63,015 nucleotides of DNA, from assembly GCA_902785075.1 (NCBI GenBank), contig CACZXN010000009.1:1-63015 (forward strand), written 5' to 3'. The notes under the pieces are model-generated. The model saw nothing but the letters and a program-made list of their open reading frames with translations, was not told the origin of the DNA and did not search any database. Positions 49,392 through 59,055 of the stretch are shown piece after piece. Origin of the DNA: an uncultured Bacteroidales bacterium. Its GTDB lineage: Bacteria > Bacteroidota > Bacteroidia > Bacteroidales > Bacteroidaceae. Positions within the stretch are counted from its first letter, which is position 1, and each line of letters begins with the position of its first letter. The position numbers were made by a program, and so were the translations under genes.

Positions 49392-50501
49392 ATGGCAGAA
49401 AGTAATATATTAGACAAACTAGAGGGATTGGTGAGTCGTTTCGAGGAGATTTCGACGCTCATCACCGACCCTAACGTCATCAGCGATCAGAAACGTTACG
49501 TAAAACTGACAAAGGAATACAAGGACCTCAGCGACATCATGAAGGCAAGAAAGGAATACATGACCTGCCTGCAGAATGCCAATGAGGCTCGCGAGATGAT
49601 AGCACTGGAAGATGACCCAGAAATGAAAGAGATGGCACGCGAGGAATTGGCTACAGCCGAACGACGCATACCAGAACTGGAAGAGGAAATAAAATTGTTG
49701 TTGGTTCCTGCTGACCCTGAGGATGGAAAGAATGTCGTGATGGAAATACGAGGTGGAACAGGAGGCGATGAGGCAGCACTGTTTGCCGGCGACCTTTTCC
49801 GCATGTACACGAAATACTGCGAAATGAAGGGATGGAAGGTCACCATCTCGAGTTTCTCGGAAGGAGCATCGGGTGGATACAAAGAAATCATCTTCAACGT
49901 GACAGGAGAAGGCGTTTATGGTATCCTAAAATACGAATCGGGCGTTCATCGTGTACAACGAGTGCCTGCCACAGAAACCCAAGGACGTGTCCACACAAGT
50001 GCAGCAACGGTAGCCGTACTGCCCGAAGCCGAACCGTTTGACGTAGAAATCAATGAGGGCGCCATCAAGTGGGACACGTTCCGCAGTCAGGGTGCTGGTG
50101 GTCAGAACGTCAACAAGGTAGAGTCGGGAGTTCGTGCACGATACATGTGGAAGAATCCCAACACAGGCGTTGAAGAAGAGATTCTGGTAGAGTGTACAGA
50201 AACACGCGATCAACCCAAGAACAAGGAACGCGCTCTGGCTCGACTGCGCACCTTCATCTACGACCGCGAGCATCAGAAATATATCGACGACATAGCCAGC
50301 CGACGCAAGACAATGGTGTCGACAGGCGACCGTAGCGCAAAGATTCGAACCTACAACTATCCGCAGGGACGAATCACCGACCATCGCATCAACTACACCA
50401 TATATAATCTCGCTGCATTCATGGATGGCGACATCCAAGACTGTATCGACCACCTCATCGTAGCTGAGAATGCCGAGAGACTAAAAGACGCAGAACTGTA
50501 A
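49392..50501 (+). CDS. prfA: Peptide chain release factor 1
   Basis: A 369-aa class I release factor. The catalytic GGQ is at residues 236-238 (SQGAGGQNVNK). The PAT tripeptide in QRVPATETQGRVHTSAATVAVLPE is the stop-codon reader of RF1 (UAA/UAG). The start is a standard helical domain (LDKLEGLVSRFEEIS). A TATATTTG -7 box is at 49359-49366. Its stop shares a base with the next start (TAATG), so the symporter is translationally coupled. Confidence 0.95.
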   Translation: MAESNILDKLEGLVSRFEEISTLITDPNVISDQKRYVKLTKEYKDLSDIMKARKEYMTCLQNANEAREMIALEDDPEMKEMAREELATAERRIPELEEEIKLLLVPADPEDGKNVVMEIRGGTGGDEAALFAGDLFRMYTKYCEMKGWKVTISSFSEGASGGYKEIIFNVTGEGVYGILKYESGVHRVQRVPATETQGRVHTSAATVAVLPEAEPFDVEINEGAIKWDTFRSQGAGGQNVNKVESGVRARYMWKNPNTGVEEEILVECTETRDQPKNKERALARLRTFIYDREHQKYIDDIASRRKTMVSTGDRSAKIRTYNYPQGRITDHRINYTIYNLAAFMDGDIQDCIDHLIVAENAERLKDAEL

Positions 50502-51871
50502 TGAACGATATCATCACAACACTGAACGATTTCATGTGGGGATGGCCAATGATCATCCTGCTATTAGGTACGCATATCTTCCTCACCTTCCGACTGAAGA
50601 TTCCACAGCGCAAACTACTGACAGCCATCAAGCTATCTGTTCAGAAGGATAAAGACTCGAAGGGCGATGTGAGTCAGTTTGGCGCACTAGCAACATCGTT
50701 AGCAGCTACGATTGGAACGGGAAACATTATCGGAGTAGCTACAGCCATATCATTGGGCGGACCTGGAGCCGTGTTGTGGTGCTGGCTGACTGGCGTATTC
50801 GGCATTGCTACCAAATACGCAGAAGGATTGCTTGCCATTAAATACCGCACAAAGAATGCCGAGGGGAAGATGATAGGCGGCCCGATGTATGCACTTGAGC
50901 GAGGAATGGGCATGAAATGGTTGGCAGTTGTGTTCTGCATTTTCACAGCCATCGCAGCCTTTGGCATAGGGAACACGGTTCAGGCAAATGCCATATCGGA
51001 AAACGTAAGTCTTGTATGCCAAGACTTTATAGACCCAATGACCTGCAAGATGATTATCGGATTCATCGTAGCAGCAATTATCGGATTCGTCATCATCGGA
51101 GGAGTACACAGTATCGCCACATGGTGTACTCGTCTGGTTCCACTGATGGCCTTGTTCTATGTGATTGGTTGTATATACATTCTCTTTGTGAATCACCAAT
51201 ACATCCTTCAAGCCCTCCAATTGATAGTTAGCGAGGCATTCTCGCTTAAAGCATTCGGAGGCGGAACAGCAGGAACAGTCATCATGATGGCAGCCCGATA
51301 CGGTATTGCTCGCGGATTGTTCTCGAACGAGTCAGGAATGGGTTCAGCCCCCATCGTAGCTGCTGCAGCTCAAACACGCAACCCTGTACGCCAAGCATTA
51401 GTTTCATCGACAGGAACATTTTGGGACACAGTTGTCATCTGTGCCATCACAGGAATGGTAGTCGTCACGAGCATCATCGCCTATCCGGAAATCAGTCAGG
51501 ACGATGGAGGAATGCTCACAAAGAAAGCATTTAGCATGATTCCATACGTAGGAACCCCTATCCTCACCTTCGGCATCATCACCTTTGCTTTCTCCACCAT
51601 CCTGGGTTGGAGCTACTACGGTGAACGTGCCGTTGAGTACTTGGGAGGTCGCCGAGCTGTGTTCTGCTATCGTGTCCTATGGATTCTACTCGTATTGGTA
51701 GGTTCTGTACTAAGTCTGGAGTTCGTATGGAACATATCTGACCTCATGAATGCCTTCATGGCTATCCCGAACCTCATTGCACTGATCTATCTTTCTAATG
51801 TAATTGCCAAAGAGACAGATTACTATCTGTGGAAAGGCAATCTGGACGAAGAGACAAACGAAGAAACGTAA
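50501..51871 (+). CDS. Alanine/glycine:cation symporter family protein
   Basis: A 456-aa inner-membrane AGCS transporter with about 11 helices. GALATSLAATIGTGNIIGVATAISLGGPGAVLWCWLTG is the N-terminal signature helix pair and SNESGMGSAPIVAAAAQTRNPVRQALVSSTGTFWDT the second family signature. It imports alanine or glycine with sodium or protons. It is coupled to prfA by a 1-base overlap. Confidence 0.93.
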   Translation: MNDIITTLNDFMWGWPMIILLLGTHIFLTFRLKIPQRKLLTAIKLSVQKDKDSKGDVSQFGALATSLAATIGTGNIIGVATAISLGGPGAVLWCWLTGVFGIATKYAEGLLAIKYRTKNAEGKMIGGPMYALERGMGMKWLAVVFCIFTAIAAFGIGNTVQANAISENVSLVCQDFIDPMTCKMIIGFIVAAIIGFVIIGGVHSIATWCTRLVPLMALFYVIGCIYILFVNHQYILQALQLIVSEAFSLKAFGGGTAGTVIMMAARYGIARGLFSNESGMGSAPIVAAAAQTRNPVRQALVSSTGTFWDTVVICAITGMVVVTSIIAYPEISQDDGGMLTKKAFSMIPYVGTPILTFGIITFAFSTILGWSYYGERAVEYLGGRRAVFCYRVLWILLVLVGSVLSLEFVWNISDLMNAFMAIPNLIALIYLSNVIAKETDYYLWKGNLDEETNEET

Positions 51872-51904
51872 CCAAACAATAACAAAACAACTATACTAAT
51901 TAAC

Positions 51905-52300
51905 ATGAATCGTATGAAAAAACTAAGAGCAATTCTTTTGACAGCGATACTTGTGATAAGTTTCGCAACAATCAAGGCAGAAGACTACAAGTTCTTCACC
52001 ATTGAGAAGACTGACGGCACTTCACAGACAATGACTGCCGTAGGACTTACAATCAACTACACGGATGGGTATCTCGTTGCACAAAATGGAAACGAGACAA
52101 CCAAGATTCTACTCTCCGACCTTAAGCGCATGTACTTCACTAACGAAGCAGCAGCCATCAGCGACATCACTGATGAAAAGGCATCAAACAACGAAACCTA
52201 TGACATGCAAGGTCGCCGCATCACTGACAAGCCACTCATGAATCGTGGCATTTACATCATCAAGAAAGACGGTAAAACCCAAAAAGTGTTTGTAAAATGA
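51905..52300 (+). CDS. Small exported protein with T9SS-like C-terminal tail
   Basis: A 131-aa protein with a signal peptide (about 1-25), a short beta-rich middle (FFTIEKTDGTSQTMTAVGLTINY) and a YDMQGRRITDKPLMNRGIYI-type end like type IX secretion or Por-type tails. The middle resembles the start of the next protein (QTLTIMGKEFSISEIDRIF aligns with TTKILLSDLKRMYF). Function unknown. Its stop overlaps the next start (ATGA). A start at 51914 is also possible. Confidence 0.65.
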   Translation: MNRMKKLRAILLTAILVISFATIKAEDYKFFTIEKTDGTSQTMTAVGLTINYTDGYLVAQNGNETTKILLSDLKRMYFTNEAAAISDITDEKASNNETYDMQGRRITDKPLMNRGIYIIKKDGKTQKVFVK

Positions 52301-54183
52301 AACGGACAATTCTATTTATCATACTCATAGTGTCCGTCATCATAAGTAAAGCACAGACACTCCATGTCGTAACAGGAAACGTTACATCGCAATTTCCCGC
52401 AAACCAAGCTGGCGATATGACCTACAGCAACAACGGGCAAACACTTACCATCATGGGTAAGGAATTCAGCATCAGCGAAATAGACCGCATCTTCATTGAT
52501 GAAACAGTCGTAAACGACAACGAAGTAAGCGTCAACTATAACGGAAATTCTGCAACTATTGATGTTGCAGGAAACATCGCACAATATATCTCTGTTGCAA
52601 CAGAAGGAGCACATGTTTTCATTACACAAGGTAACGTGTCCGAAGAAGTCACCTATACCCTATCTGGGGCTTCCAACAACGGAGAATTCTACATGGCTGG
52701 TTCGTACAAAGCTACCGTCAAATTGAACGGAATAACCCTCACCAACCCAAACGGAGCAGCCCTCAACATCCAAGACGGTAAGCGAATCGACATAAGCATT
52801 CAGAAAGATACAGAAAACAACCTGACAGATGGAACAGGCGGAGAACAAAAGGCATGTTTCGTCATTAAGGGACATGCTGAATTCAAAGGGAAAGGTACGC
52901 TGAACATATACGGAATGAGCAACCATGCGATTAAGACAGGTGAATACATGACAATGAAGAATTGTACTGTTAATATCAAAAAGGCGGTAGGAGATGGCAT
53001 TCACGTCAACGAGTATTTCCTGATGGAAAGCGGCACATTAAAAATTGAAGGTGTAGGCGATGATGGAATTAAGACCGAACTCGACGGTACTACTTCGACA
53101 GGCGAAACAACTGACCACGAAGGAGAAGACTCGGGAAACATCTACATCATTGGTGGAACAATCACAACCGAAGTGACTGGTACAGCGACTAAGGGTTTCA
53201 ATGCTTCGGGTGACATCAAATTCACGGGTGGCGACATAACTATCACGGCAAGTGGTGGTACAGATACCTCTAATAGCACTGATCTATCTTCTGGCGCATG
53301 CATCAAGAGTGATGGAGGAATCACCATCAGCGGTGGTACGCTCAATCTCACAAATACAGGACAAGGCGGACGAGCTATCAATTGCGACGGAGTCCTCACT
53401 ATCAATGGAGGTAATACAATAGCAGCAGCAAAAGGCAGCAACTATGGTTCTTCACAAGGTGGAGGCGGTGGAGGAGGACGTCCAGGAGGCGGAGGATGGG
53501 GAGGAAACTCTTCGTCAAGCCACAAATATGCAAAAGGAGTTAAAGCCGACGGAGCTATTATGATTAGTGATGGTACGCTGATGGTCAGCTCTGCCAACCA
53601 CGAAGGATTGGAATCAAAGTCGACAATTGACATCAGTGGCGGACAGGTCTGTATGACAGCATACGATGATGCTATTAATGCAGCCAGCCACTTTACAATT
53701 AGCGGAGGATATGTGATGGGCTATGCTACCAATAACGATGGGTTGGATTCAAACGGCAACTGCTATGTAAAAGGTGGGATTGTATATGCTATCGGGAAAA
53801 CCTCACCTGAATTGGGCATAGACGCAAATACAGAAGGAGGCTATAAACTCTACGTCAGTGGTGGAACAATTATAGCCATCGGAGGATTAGAATCTGGAGC
53901 AAGCCTCACACAATCATGTTATTCGACGTCATCTTGGAAAAAGAGCACATGGTATGCACTCACTAACGGCAATGAGACATTCGCCTTTAAGACTCCATCA
54001 AGCGGAGGTACGACATTAGTTGTTTCCGCTTCCTCTAAACCGACTCTAACGACGGACATCACAGTCACAGGCGGTACAGAATACTTCGGTGGAATGGGTA
54101 ACATCGGAGCAACGATTAGTGGAGGCTCTACAGTTTCACTCTCCAACTATACAGGTGGAGGAGGAGGAGGAGGCCGATGGTAA
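52297..54183 (+). CDS. Cthe_2159-like carbohydrate-binding right-handed beta-helix protein
   Basis: A 628-aa exported protein (signal peptide about 1-19). From about residue 115 it matches the Cthe_2159 carbohydrate-binding family (DUF4353): TVKLNGITLTNPNGAALNIQDGKRIDI, KACFVIKGHAEFKGKGTLNIYG, GDGIHVNEYFLMESGTLKIEGVGDDGIKTE and later GxTLxxxS..GLES repeats form a long beta-helix. The founding protein binds polygalacturonate. Two Gly-rich loops (GGGGGGGRPGGGGWGGN near 388-404, and a terminal GGGGGGGRW) are odd and may be flexible surface segments. It overlaps the upstream small gene by 4 bp. Confidence 0.85.
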   Translation: MKRTILFIILIVSVIISKAQTLHVVTGNVTSQFPANQAGDMTYSNNGQTLTIMGKEFSISEIDRIFIDETVVNDNEVSVNYNGNSATIDVAGNIAQYISVATEGAHVFITQGNVSEEVTYTLSGASNNGEFYMAGSYKATVKLNGITLTNPNGAALNIQDGKRIDISIQKDTENNLTDGTGGEQKACFVIKGHAEFKGKGTLNIYGMSNHAIKTGEYMTMKNCTVNIKKAVGDGIHVNEYFLMESGTLKIEGVGDDGIKTELDGTTSTGETTDHEGEDSGNIYIIGGTITTEVTGTATKGFNASGDIKFTGGDITITASGGTDTSNSTDLSSGACIKSDGGITISGGTLNLTNTGQGGRAINCDGVLTINGGNTIAAAKGSNYGSSQGGGGGGGRPGGGGWGGNSSSSHKYAKGVKADGAIMISDGTLMVSSANHEGLESKSTIDISGGQVCMTAYDDAINAASHFTISGGYVMGYATNNDGLDSNGNCYVKGGIVYAIGKTSPELGIDANTEGGYKLYVSGGTIIAIGGLESGASLTQSCYSTSSWKKSTWYALTNGNETFAFKTPSSGGTTLVVSASSKPTLTTDITVTGGTEYFGGMGNIGATISGGSTVSLSNYTGGGGGGGRW

Positions 54184-54218
54184 CAAATAGAATACTAACC
54201 CTTTAATTATAAACCTAT

Positions 54219-55664
54219 ATGGATATCTTAATGATTCTACAACTCATCATCGTGTTGCTTGCACTATATGTTGGTTCACGTTATGGAAGTTTGGCTTTAG
54301 GTGCCATCTCAGGCATCGGACTTGCTATTTTGGTATTAGGTTTCGGAATGAAACCAGGAACCCCACCGACCGATGTCATTTACATCATCATCGCAGCTGT
54401 GACATGTGCTGGTATCATGCAAGCATCAGGCGGTATGGATTGGTTAATACAGCTGGCAGAAAAACTACTTCGAAAGAGGCCTGGAGCTATCACATTTCTA
54501 GCACCACTCTGTACCTTCTTCCTGACGGTATTTGTGGGAACAGGACACGTAGTATATACTCTTATGCCTATCATTTGCGACATTGCGCTCAAGAAAGGAA
54601 TACGTCCCGAGCGTCCTTGCGCTGTAGCATCTATCGCCTCTCAGGTCGGTATAACCTGTTCGCCAATTGCTGCCGCTGTCGTAGCGTTTGTGAGTATATC
54701 CAACGCAAACGGTTTCAACATCTCCATCCCCGATGTGCTGATGATTTCCATTCCTTCCTGTCTTTGTGGACTGACAGCAGCTGCATTTGCCAGCTATCGT
54801 CGAGGACTTGATCTCGACAAAGACCCAAAGTTTCAAGAAAGACTGAAAGATCCAGAGCAGTACAAATACATCTATGGCACGACCGCCACAACCTTGGACA
54901 AGAAGATTCCGCAGTCGGCCAAGAATGCCGTGTATATCTTTATCGGTGCTCTAGTCATTATTACCTTCTTCGCTGTTTTCCAGAATGCATTGCCTTCGCA
55001 TGAAACCTTGCGTGCGGTCAAAGGGACAAACGACCTGTATATTGACGAGAACCTATCCATGACAGCCAACCAGTTGGTACAGGCAAAGGTGCATGTGACA
55101 GGCGTGACAGAATGGTTTAATAAGCCGTTGCAGATGAATGTCGTCATCCAGATAATAATGATTTCAGCTGCTGCCTTGATGATTATATTTGCCAAAGCAA
55201 GTCCAAAGAAAGCTGTAACCGGTTCAGTATGGCAGTCGGGTATGGTGGCAGTTGTAGCCATCTACGGCATTGCATGGTTGGCAGATACCTATTTCAGCAA
55301 CTACTTACCCGAGATGCAGGCAGGCTTGGAAGGAATCGTGAGTCATTATCCATGGTCCATCGCCATCGTATTCTTCATCGTATCCGTACTTATCAATAGT
55401 CAGGGAGCGGTAGTCGTAGCAATGCTTCCGTTGGCTTATTCGTTGGGTATCTCAGGACCTGTATTGCTGGGCGTACTTCCATCGGTATATGGTTACTTCT
55501 TCATTCCAAATTATCCGTCGGACATTGCAACAGTAAACTTCGACCGGTCGGGTACTACGGTGATTGGCAAATACTTGCTCAACCACTCTTTTATGATGCC
55601 AGGATTGGTAAGTGTCGTTGTTAGCACCATCGTAGCAACGATACTCACTCAACTCATTTATTAG
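54219..55664 (+). CDS. dcuB: Anaerobic C4-dicarboxylate transporter (Dcu family)
   Basis: A 481-aa inner-membrane transporter with about 12 helices. VGSRYGSLALGAISGIGLAIL, CAGIMQASGGMDWLIQLAEKLLR and VGTGHVVYTLMPIICDIALKKGIRPERP are clear Dcu signatures. It exchanges fumarate, malate or aspartate for succinate, as needed in fumarate-respiring Bacteroidota that excrete succinate. DcuA and DcuB are hard to separate by eye. The 3' end overlaps the convergent MATE gene by 11 bp. Confidence 0.92.
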   Translation: MDILMILQLIIVLLALYVGSRYGSLALGAISGIGLAILVLGFGMKPGTPPTDVIYIIIAAVTCAGIMQASGGMDWLIQLAEKLLRKRPGAITFLAPLCTFFLTVFVGTGHVVYTLMPIICDIALKKGIRPERPCAVASIASQVGITCSPIAAAVVAFVSISNANGFNISIPDVLMISIPSCLCGLTAAAFASYRRGLDLDKDPKFQERLKDPEQYKYIYGTTATTLDKKIPQSAKNAVYIFIGALVIITFFAVFQNALPSHETLRAVKGTNDLYIDENLSMTANQLVQAKVHVTGVTEWFNKPLQMNVVIQIIMISAAALMIIFAKASPKKAVTGSVWQSGMVAVVAIYGIAWLADTYFSNYLPEMQAGLEGIVSHYPWSIAIVFFIVSVLINSQGAVVVAMLPLAYSLGISGPVLLGVLPSVYGYFFIPNYPSDIATVNFDRSGTTVIGKYLLNHSFMMPGLVSVVVSTIVATILTQLIY

Positions 55665-56988
55665 CAGAAATATTTCGACGATATTCAATCCAGAACAACA
55701 ACCCTGCGGTGGATAATCCGAACGGAAATCCCCACCACACTCCAGCGCTCCCCCATCCGAGCAGAAATGCAAAGATATAACTGAGGGGAATACTAACAAT
55801 GATATAAGCAACAAACGCATGTATCATCATACGCTTTACTGCTTCTAATCCTCTCAGCACATTCGCAAAAAGGATTTGTGTGCAGTCGCCAAACTGATAG
55901 ACAACAAAACACGGAAGCATCGTCTGCAACACAGCAACGACTTCGCCACTTGTCGTAAACAGTGAAGCAAGTGGACGGAAAGCTAACACAATCAGCAAGG
56001 TCATACATCCTGCGCAGCACAATCCTATGATATAGGCAGTCTTTACTGTGCGTCGAATCATCATACGATCGTTCTGACCACGATACTGACTTACTAATAT
56101 AGAAGCAGCACCACCTACTCCGTATATCACCTGAAAGCAAAGCGTGGAGATGGTACCCATCACCTGATGTGCTGCTAAAGGAATCGCACCCAACCACCCC
56201 ATGAACAAGGCGGTAAGATTGAAAGCCGAAGCTTCTAGACAGAGTTGAATAGCTATGGGGAAGCCTACTCCCAGCAGATGCACCATACCCAGACGCGTGA
56301 GTCCTCTTGAATACGAAGTGGTTTCCGGACGGACATACGGCTTGTAAGTAGGACCTGATAAAATTATCAACATAGAAACAGGCAGGAATAGACGTGCGAT
56401 GAAAGTTGCAATTCCTGCTCCCAGCAAACCCATCTCAGGCAACCCACACTTTCCGTATATCAGCAAATAGTTGAGCACTACATTCAATACGTTTGAAGCT
56501 AGCAGTATCCACATAGGAGTGCGTGTACGACCTATGGCATCAGAAAACTGCTTCATAGAATTAAACGCACCAAGAAACGGAAGAGAAACTACTTGGACAA
56601 GAAAATAAGGACGTATCAGCGGCAGTAACTCCTCGGGCTGTCCCAAACAGTCAAGATGGAAATAAAGTAAAAGTAGCAATAGCGACAATATGCCTCCACA
56701 ACAGACATTGACTAGCAAACTCTCTTGCAGTGTGCGTGCTGTTCCTGCATAGTTGCGAAGTCCGAATAAGGCTCCTACGATAGGAACGGTACTATAAGAA
56801 ATGCCCAACATGAAGAAGATGACCATGTTGAACATGTTATTCACAAACCCGGCAGCAGAAAGCTCCATCGTACCATACTGACCGACCATCATGGTGTCAG
56901 CAAATGTCTGTAACACGACACCCAGCTGACCCACGATTAACGGTACACCCAATGCGATGATGCTCCTCGTCAAAGATTTGGGCACCAT
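55654..56988 (-). CDS. MATE family multidrug/metabolite efflux transporter
   Basis: A 444-aa inner-membrane protein with twelve helices in two homologous halves. GVPLIVGQLGVVLQTFADTMMVGQYG is the usual MATE start, and VSQYRGQNDRMMIRRTVKTAY marks the mid-loop. It exports drugs or metabolites with sodium or protons. It begins 3 bp after the TPR-like gene, so it is the last gene of a three-gene unit. Confidence 0.92.
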   Translation of the reverse strand: MVPKSLTRSIIALGVPLIVGQLGVVLQTFADTMMVGQYGTMELSAAGFVNNMFNMVIFFMLGISYSTVPIVGALFGLRNYAGTARTLQESLLVNVCCGGILSLLLLLLYFHLDCLGQPEELLPLIRPYFLVQVVSLPFLGAFNSMKQFSDAIGRTRTPMWILLASNVLNVVLNYLLIYGKCGLPEMGLLGAGIATFIARLFLPVSMLIILSGPTYKPYVRPETTSYSRGLTRLGMVHLLGVGFPIAIQLCLEASAFNLTALFMGWLGAIPLAAHQVMGTISTLCFQVIYGVGGAASILVSQYRGQNDRMMIRRTVKTAYIIGLCCAGCMTLLIVLAFRPLASLFTTSGEVVAVLQTMLPCFVVYQFGDCTQILFANVLRGLEAVKRMMIHAFVAYIIVSIPLSYIFAFLLGWGSAGVWWGFPFGLSTAGLLFWIEYRRNISANK

Positions 56989-56991
56989 TAT

Positions 56992-59055
56992 TTATTTCTT
57001 AAAATACTTACAGAACTGAATATACTCGTCACAGCGAGATACGTAAGAGCTAACATTCTTGTTATTAGCCTCAAACTCAGCAAGCGCAGCAAAAGCCTTA
57101 TACTGGCTGGTTTCTGGCTTAACTGTTCTGCGAGGCTGCCCGCCTGATGCTCCCCAATTATAGGTAAACCATTCCTCTCCTGGATACAGATAAATGTATG
57201 ACAAAGCAAACAAAGCACGCTCTTTCAACTGAGGATCTGTCGTTTCTGCAGCCGAACGCAACAAACGCACTGCTTTAGCATTCAAGTCTGCCTCATTTAC
57301 TCGGACCTCATCTGCCCAACTCTTTCCGTTTCGCATGAGGTACCAGCAATCACCCGTAAAGTTAGCTTGTGCATACATCACAGCAAGATCGTAGCAGGCC
57401 TGCTGATGGTTCTTTCCCTTCAACTTCTTCAGGCGATCTTCCATCGAATTAATCTCCTTGACAAAATCCATCTTCGGATTCGAAGTCATGTGCTGAGGTT
57501 CACCCGAATAAGCAATAGAATCTTTCAACCATTGACGTTTAATCCAAGGTTCAACCTTGTAACTGCGATTCGCTGCATAGGCTGCATAACCTGCATTGTT
57601 ATAGAACGAAACCGGAACTTTCTTCAACCACTCCATCGCTTCTGGCCACTGACACAGACGCATATATTTCGTACCTATCAAATCGTAGAGTTCTAGTTCT
57701 GGTGTATGCGTATCCGGAAGGTCTGAATTGTGCGTAGAAAGCAAATTCTTCAAATAGCGATCAAGTGGTGACGAAAGCGTACGATTGAAATAACCAAGGT
57801 AACTCTCGACACTCTTCACGTCTATCGTATCTAAAGCTTCCACATATTCATAGTGAGGATCGATGATGTTCAGAAGCGCAAGCGAAGTCTCCACTCGATT
57901 GTTCTGAGCATACTTATCAACAAGAACTTGATGAACAATACGTTCATTAGCTCTCCAGTAGAACCCATCTTCGTCATTCATTGACTTGAGCCAAGCCAAC
58001 TCTCCAGCAACGTAATTATCAAATTGATCGTTAATAGGCTGTTGAGCTGCAGAGATATAGAAACGGAGCACTCGTGCATTGTTCTTCATCCAATCCGTTC
58101 CCTCCATCTTCACGGCTTCGTCAATATCAGTCAACGCCTGCTGACGATTACCGTACATATACTCAAGCCAAGCCTTGGCACTCATCCACAAGGCTGGAAC
58201 ACGACTCTTGCCTTCCTTCACGACTTCACCTGCCAACAGAATCATCTGCTGAGCCTCAAGTTTCGTTATGGTGCGGACAAACATTTTGCCATATCCATCT
58301 TCATCAACTGCTTCTTGCGAGTTGTTCACAAAATCCTGTAACAAGAAAGGCAGAACAGCCGAATTGGCATTATGCTGATACTCCTGACGTATCGCCTGAT
58401 ACGAGCGTTTCTTATAATATTGTGTCATCAGGCTCGACCAGTCGCCCATCTCAGCAAACAACCGACCTGCCTCATCGGGATGATTCGTCTTCAACAAGGC
58501 ACCTGCATAGATATTCTTCATCATGTCCTTATACACTGACTCTATGAGTTTTACTCCTGTCTGCTCCCAGAATGTCACATTCTCAGCATGCTTTCCTTGC
58601 AGCATATTACAGCGCATGAACAACAATGCATGTTGACTACGCAGACGCGATGTCAACTTTCCTTCTGCATAGGTACGTACCTCGTTGATAATACGATTGC
58701 GTTGAGCCAAATCTTCCTTCGAAGGATAATCCCAAGCATCGGAGATTACCTTCGATGCACAATCCAAATAGCGTTCCAAGTTGTTCACATAGCTCACCAT
58801 TAACGCATCACCCTTACTGTTTGCGAAGTCGCGAATCTTATCGGCATCGAAATAATACAAATCCTCGTCCGAACCCAGATAAGATTTCCAGTTGTCTAAC
58901 GTGATTTCGTCCATGCGATTACTAAACTCGTTAGAGTTATACACATGGAAAAGGTAATAGTTGTGGGTGTAGTACCCAACACACGGAAAAGCCGTCGTGC
59001 TGACAGCCGTCATCATGCTAATGGCGATAAAACGCTTCAAATGTTTTCTTGTCAT
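56992..59055 (-). CDS. Exported TPR-like protein, unknown function
   Basis: A 687-aa protein with an N-terminal signal (MTRKHLKRFIAISMMTAVST). Most of it is alpha-helical with TPR-like helix pairs (for example AYAANRSYKVEPWIKRQW and ACYDLAVMYAQANFTGDCWYLM). ATG 59055 is preferred over the longer frame from 59115, whose extra 20 residues break the signal. It overlaps the 3' end of the upstream lipoprotein gene by 38 bp. I recognise no catalytic motif. Context suggests envelope assembly or export with the lipoprotein and MATE transporter. Confidence 0.7.
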   Translation of the reverse strand: MTRKHLKRFIAISMMTAVSTTAFPCVGYYTHNYYLFHVYNSNEFSNRMDEITLDNWKSYLGSDEDLYYFDADKIRDFANSKGDALMVSYVNNLERYLDCASKVISDAWDYPSKEDLAQRNRIINEVRTYAEGKLTSRLRSQHALLFMRCNMLQGKHAENVTFWEQTGVKLIESVYKDMMKNIYAGALLKTNHPDEAGRLFAEMGDWSSLMTQYYKKRSYQAIRQEYQHNANSAVLPFLLQDFVNNSQEAVDEDGYGKMFVRTITKLEAQQMILLAGEVVKEGKSRVPALWMSAKAWLEYMYGNRQQALTDIDEAVKMEGTDWMKNNARVLRFYISAAQQPINDQFDNYVAGELAWLKSMNDEDGFYWRANERIVHQVLVDKYAQNNRVETSLALLNIIDPHYEYVEALDTIDVKSVESYLGYFNRTLSSPLDRYLKNLLSTHNSDLPDTHTPELELYDLIGTKYMRLCQWPEAMEWLKKVPVSFYNNAGYAAYAANRSYKVEPWIKRQWLKDSIAYSGEPQHMTSNPKMDFVKEINSMEDRLKKLKGKNHQQACYDLAVMYAQANFTGDCWYLMRNGKSWADEVRVNEADLNAKAVRLLRSAAETTDPQLKERALFALSYIYLYPGEEWFTYNWGASGGQPRRTVKPETSQYKAFAALAEFEANNKNVSSYVSRCDEYIQFCKYFKK

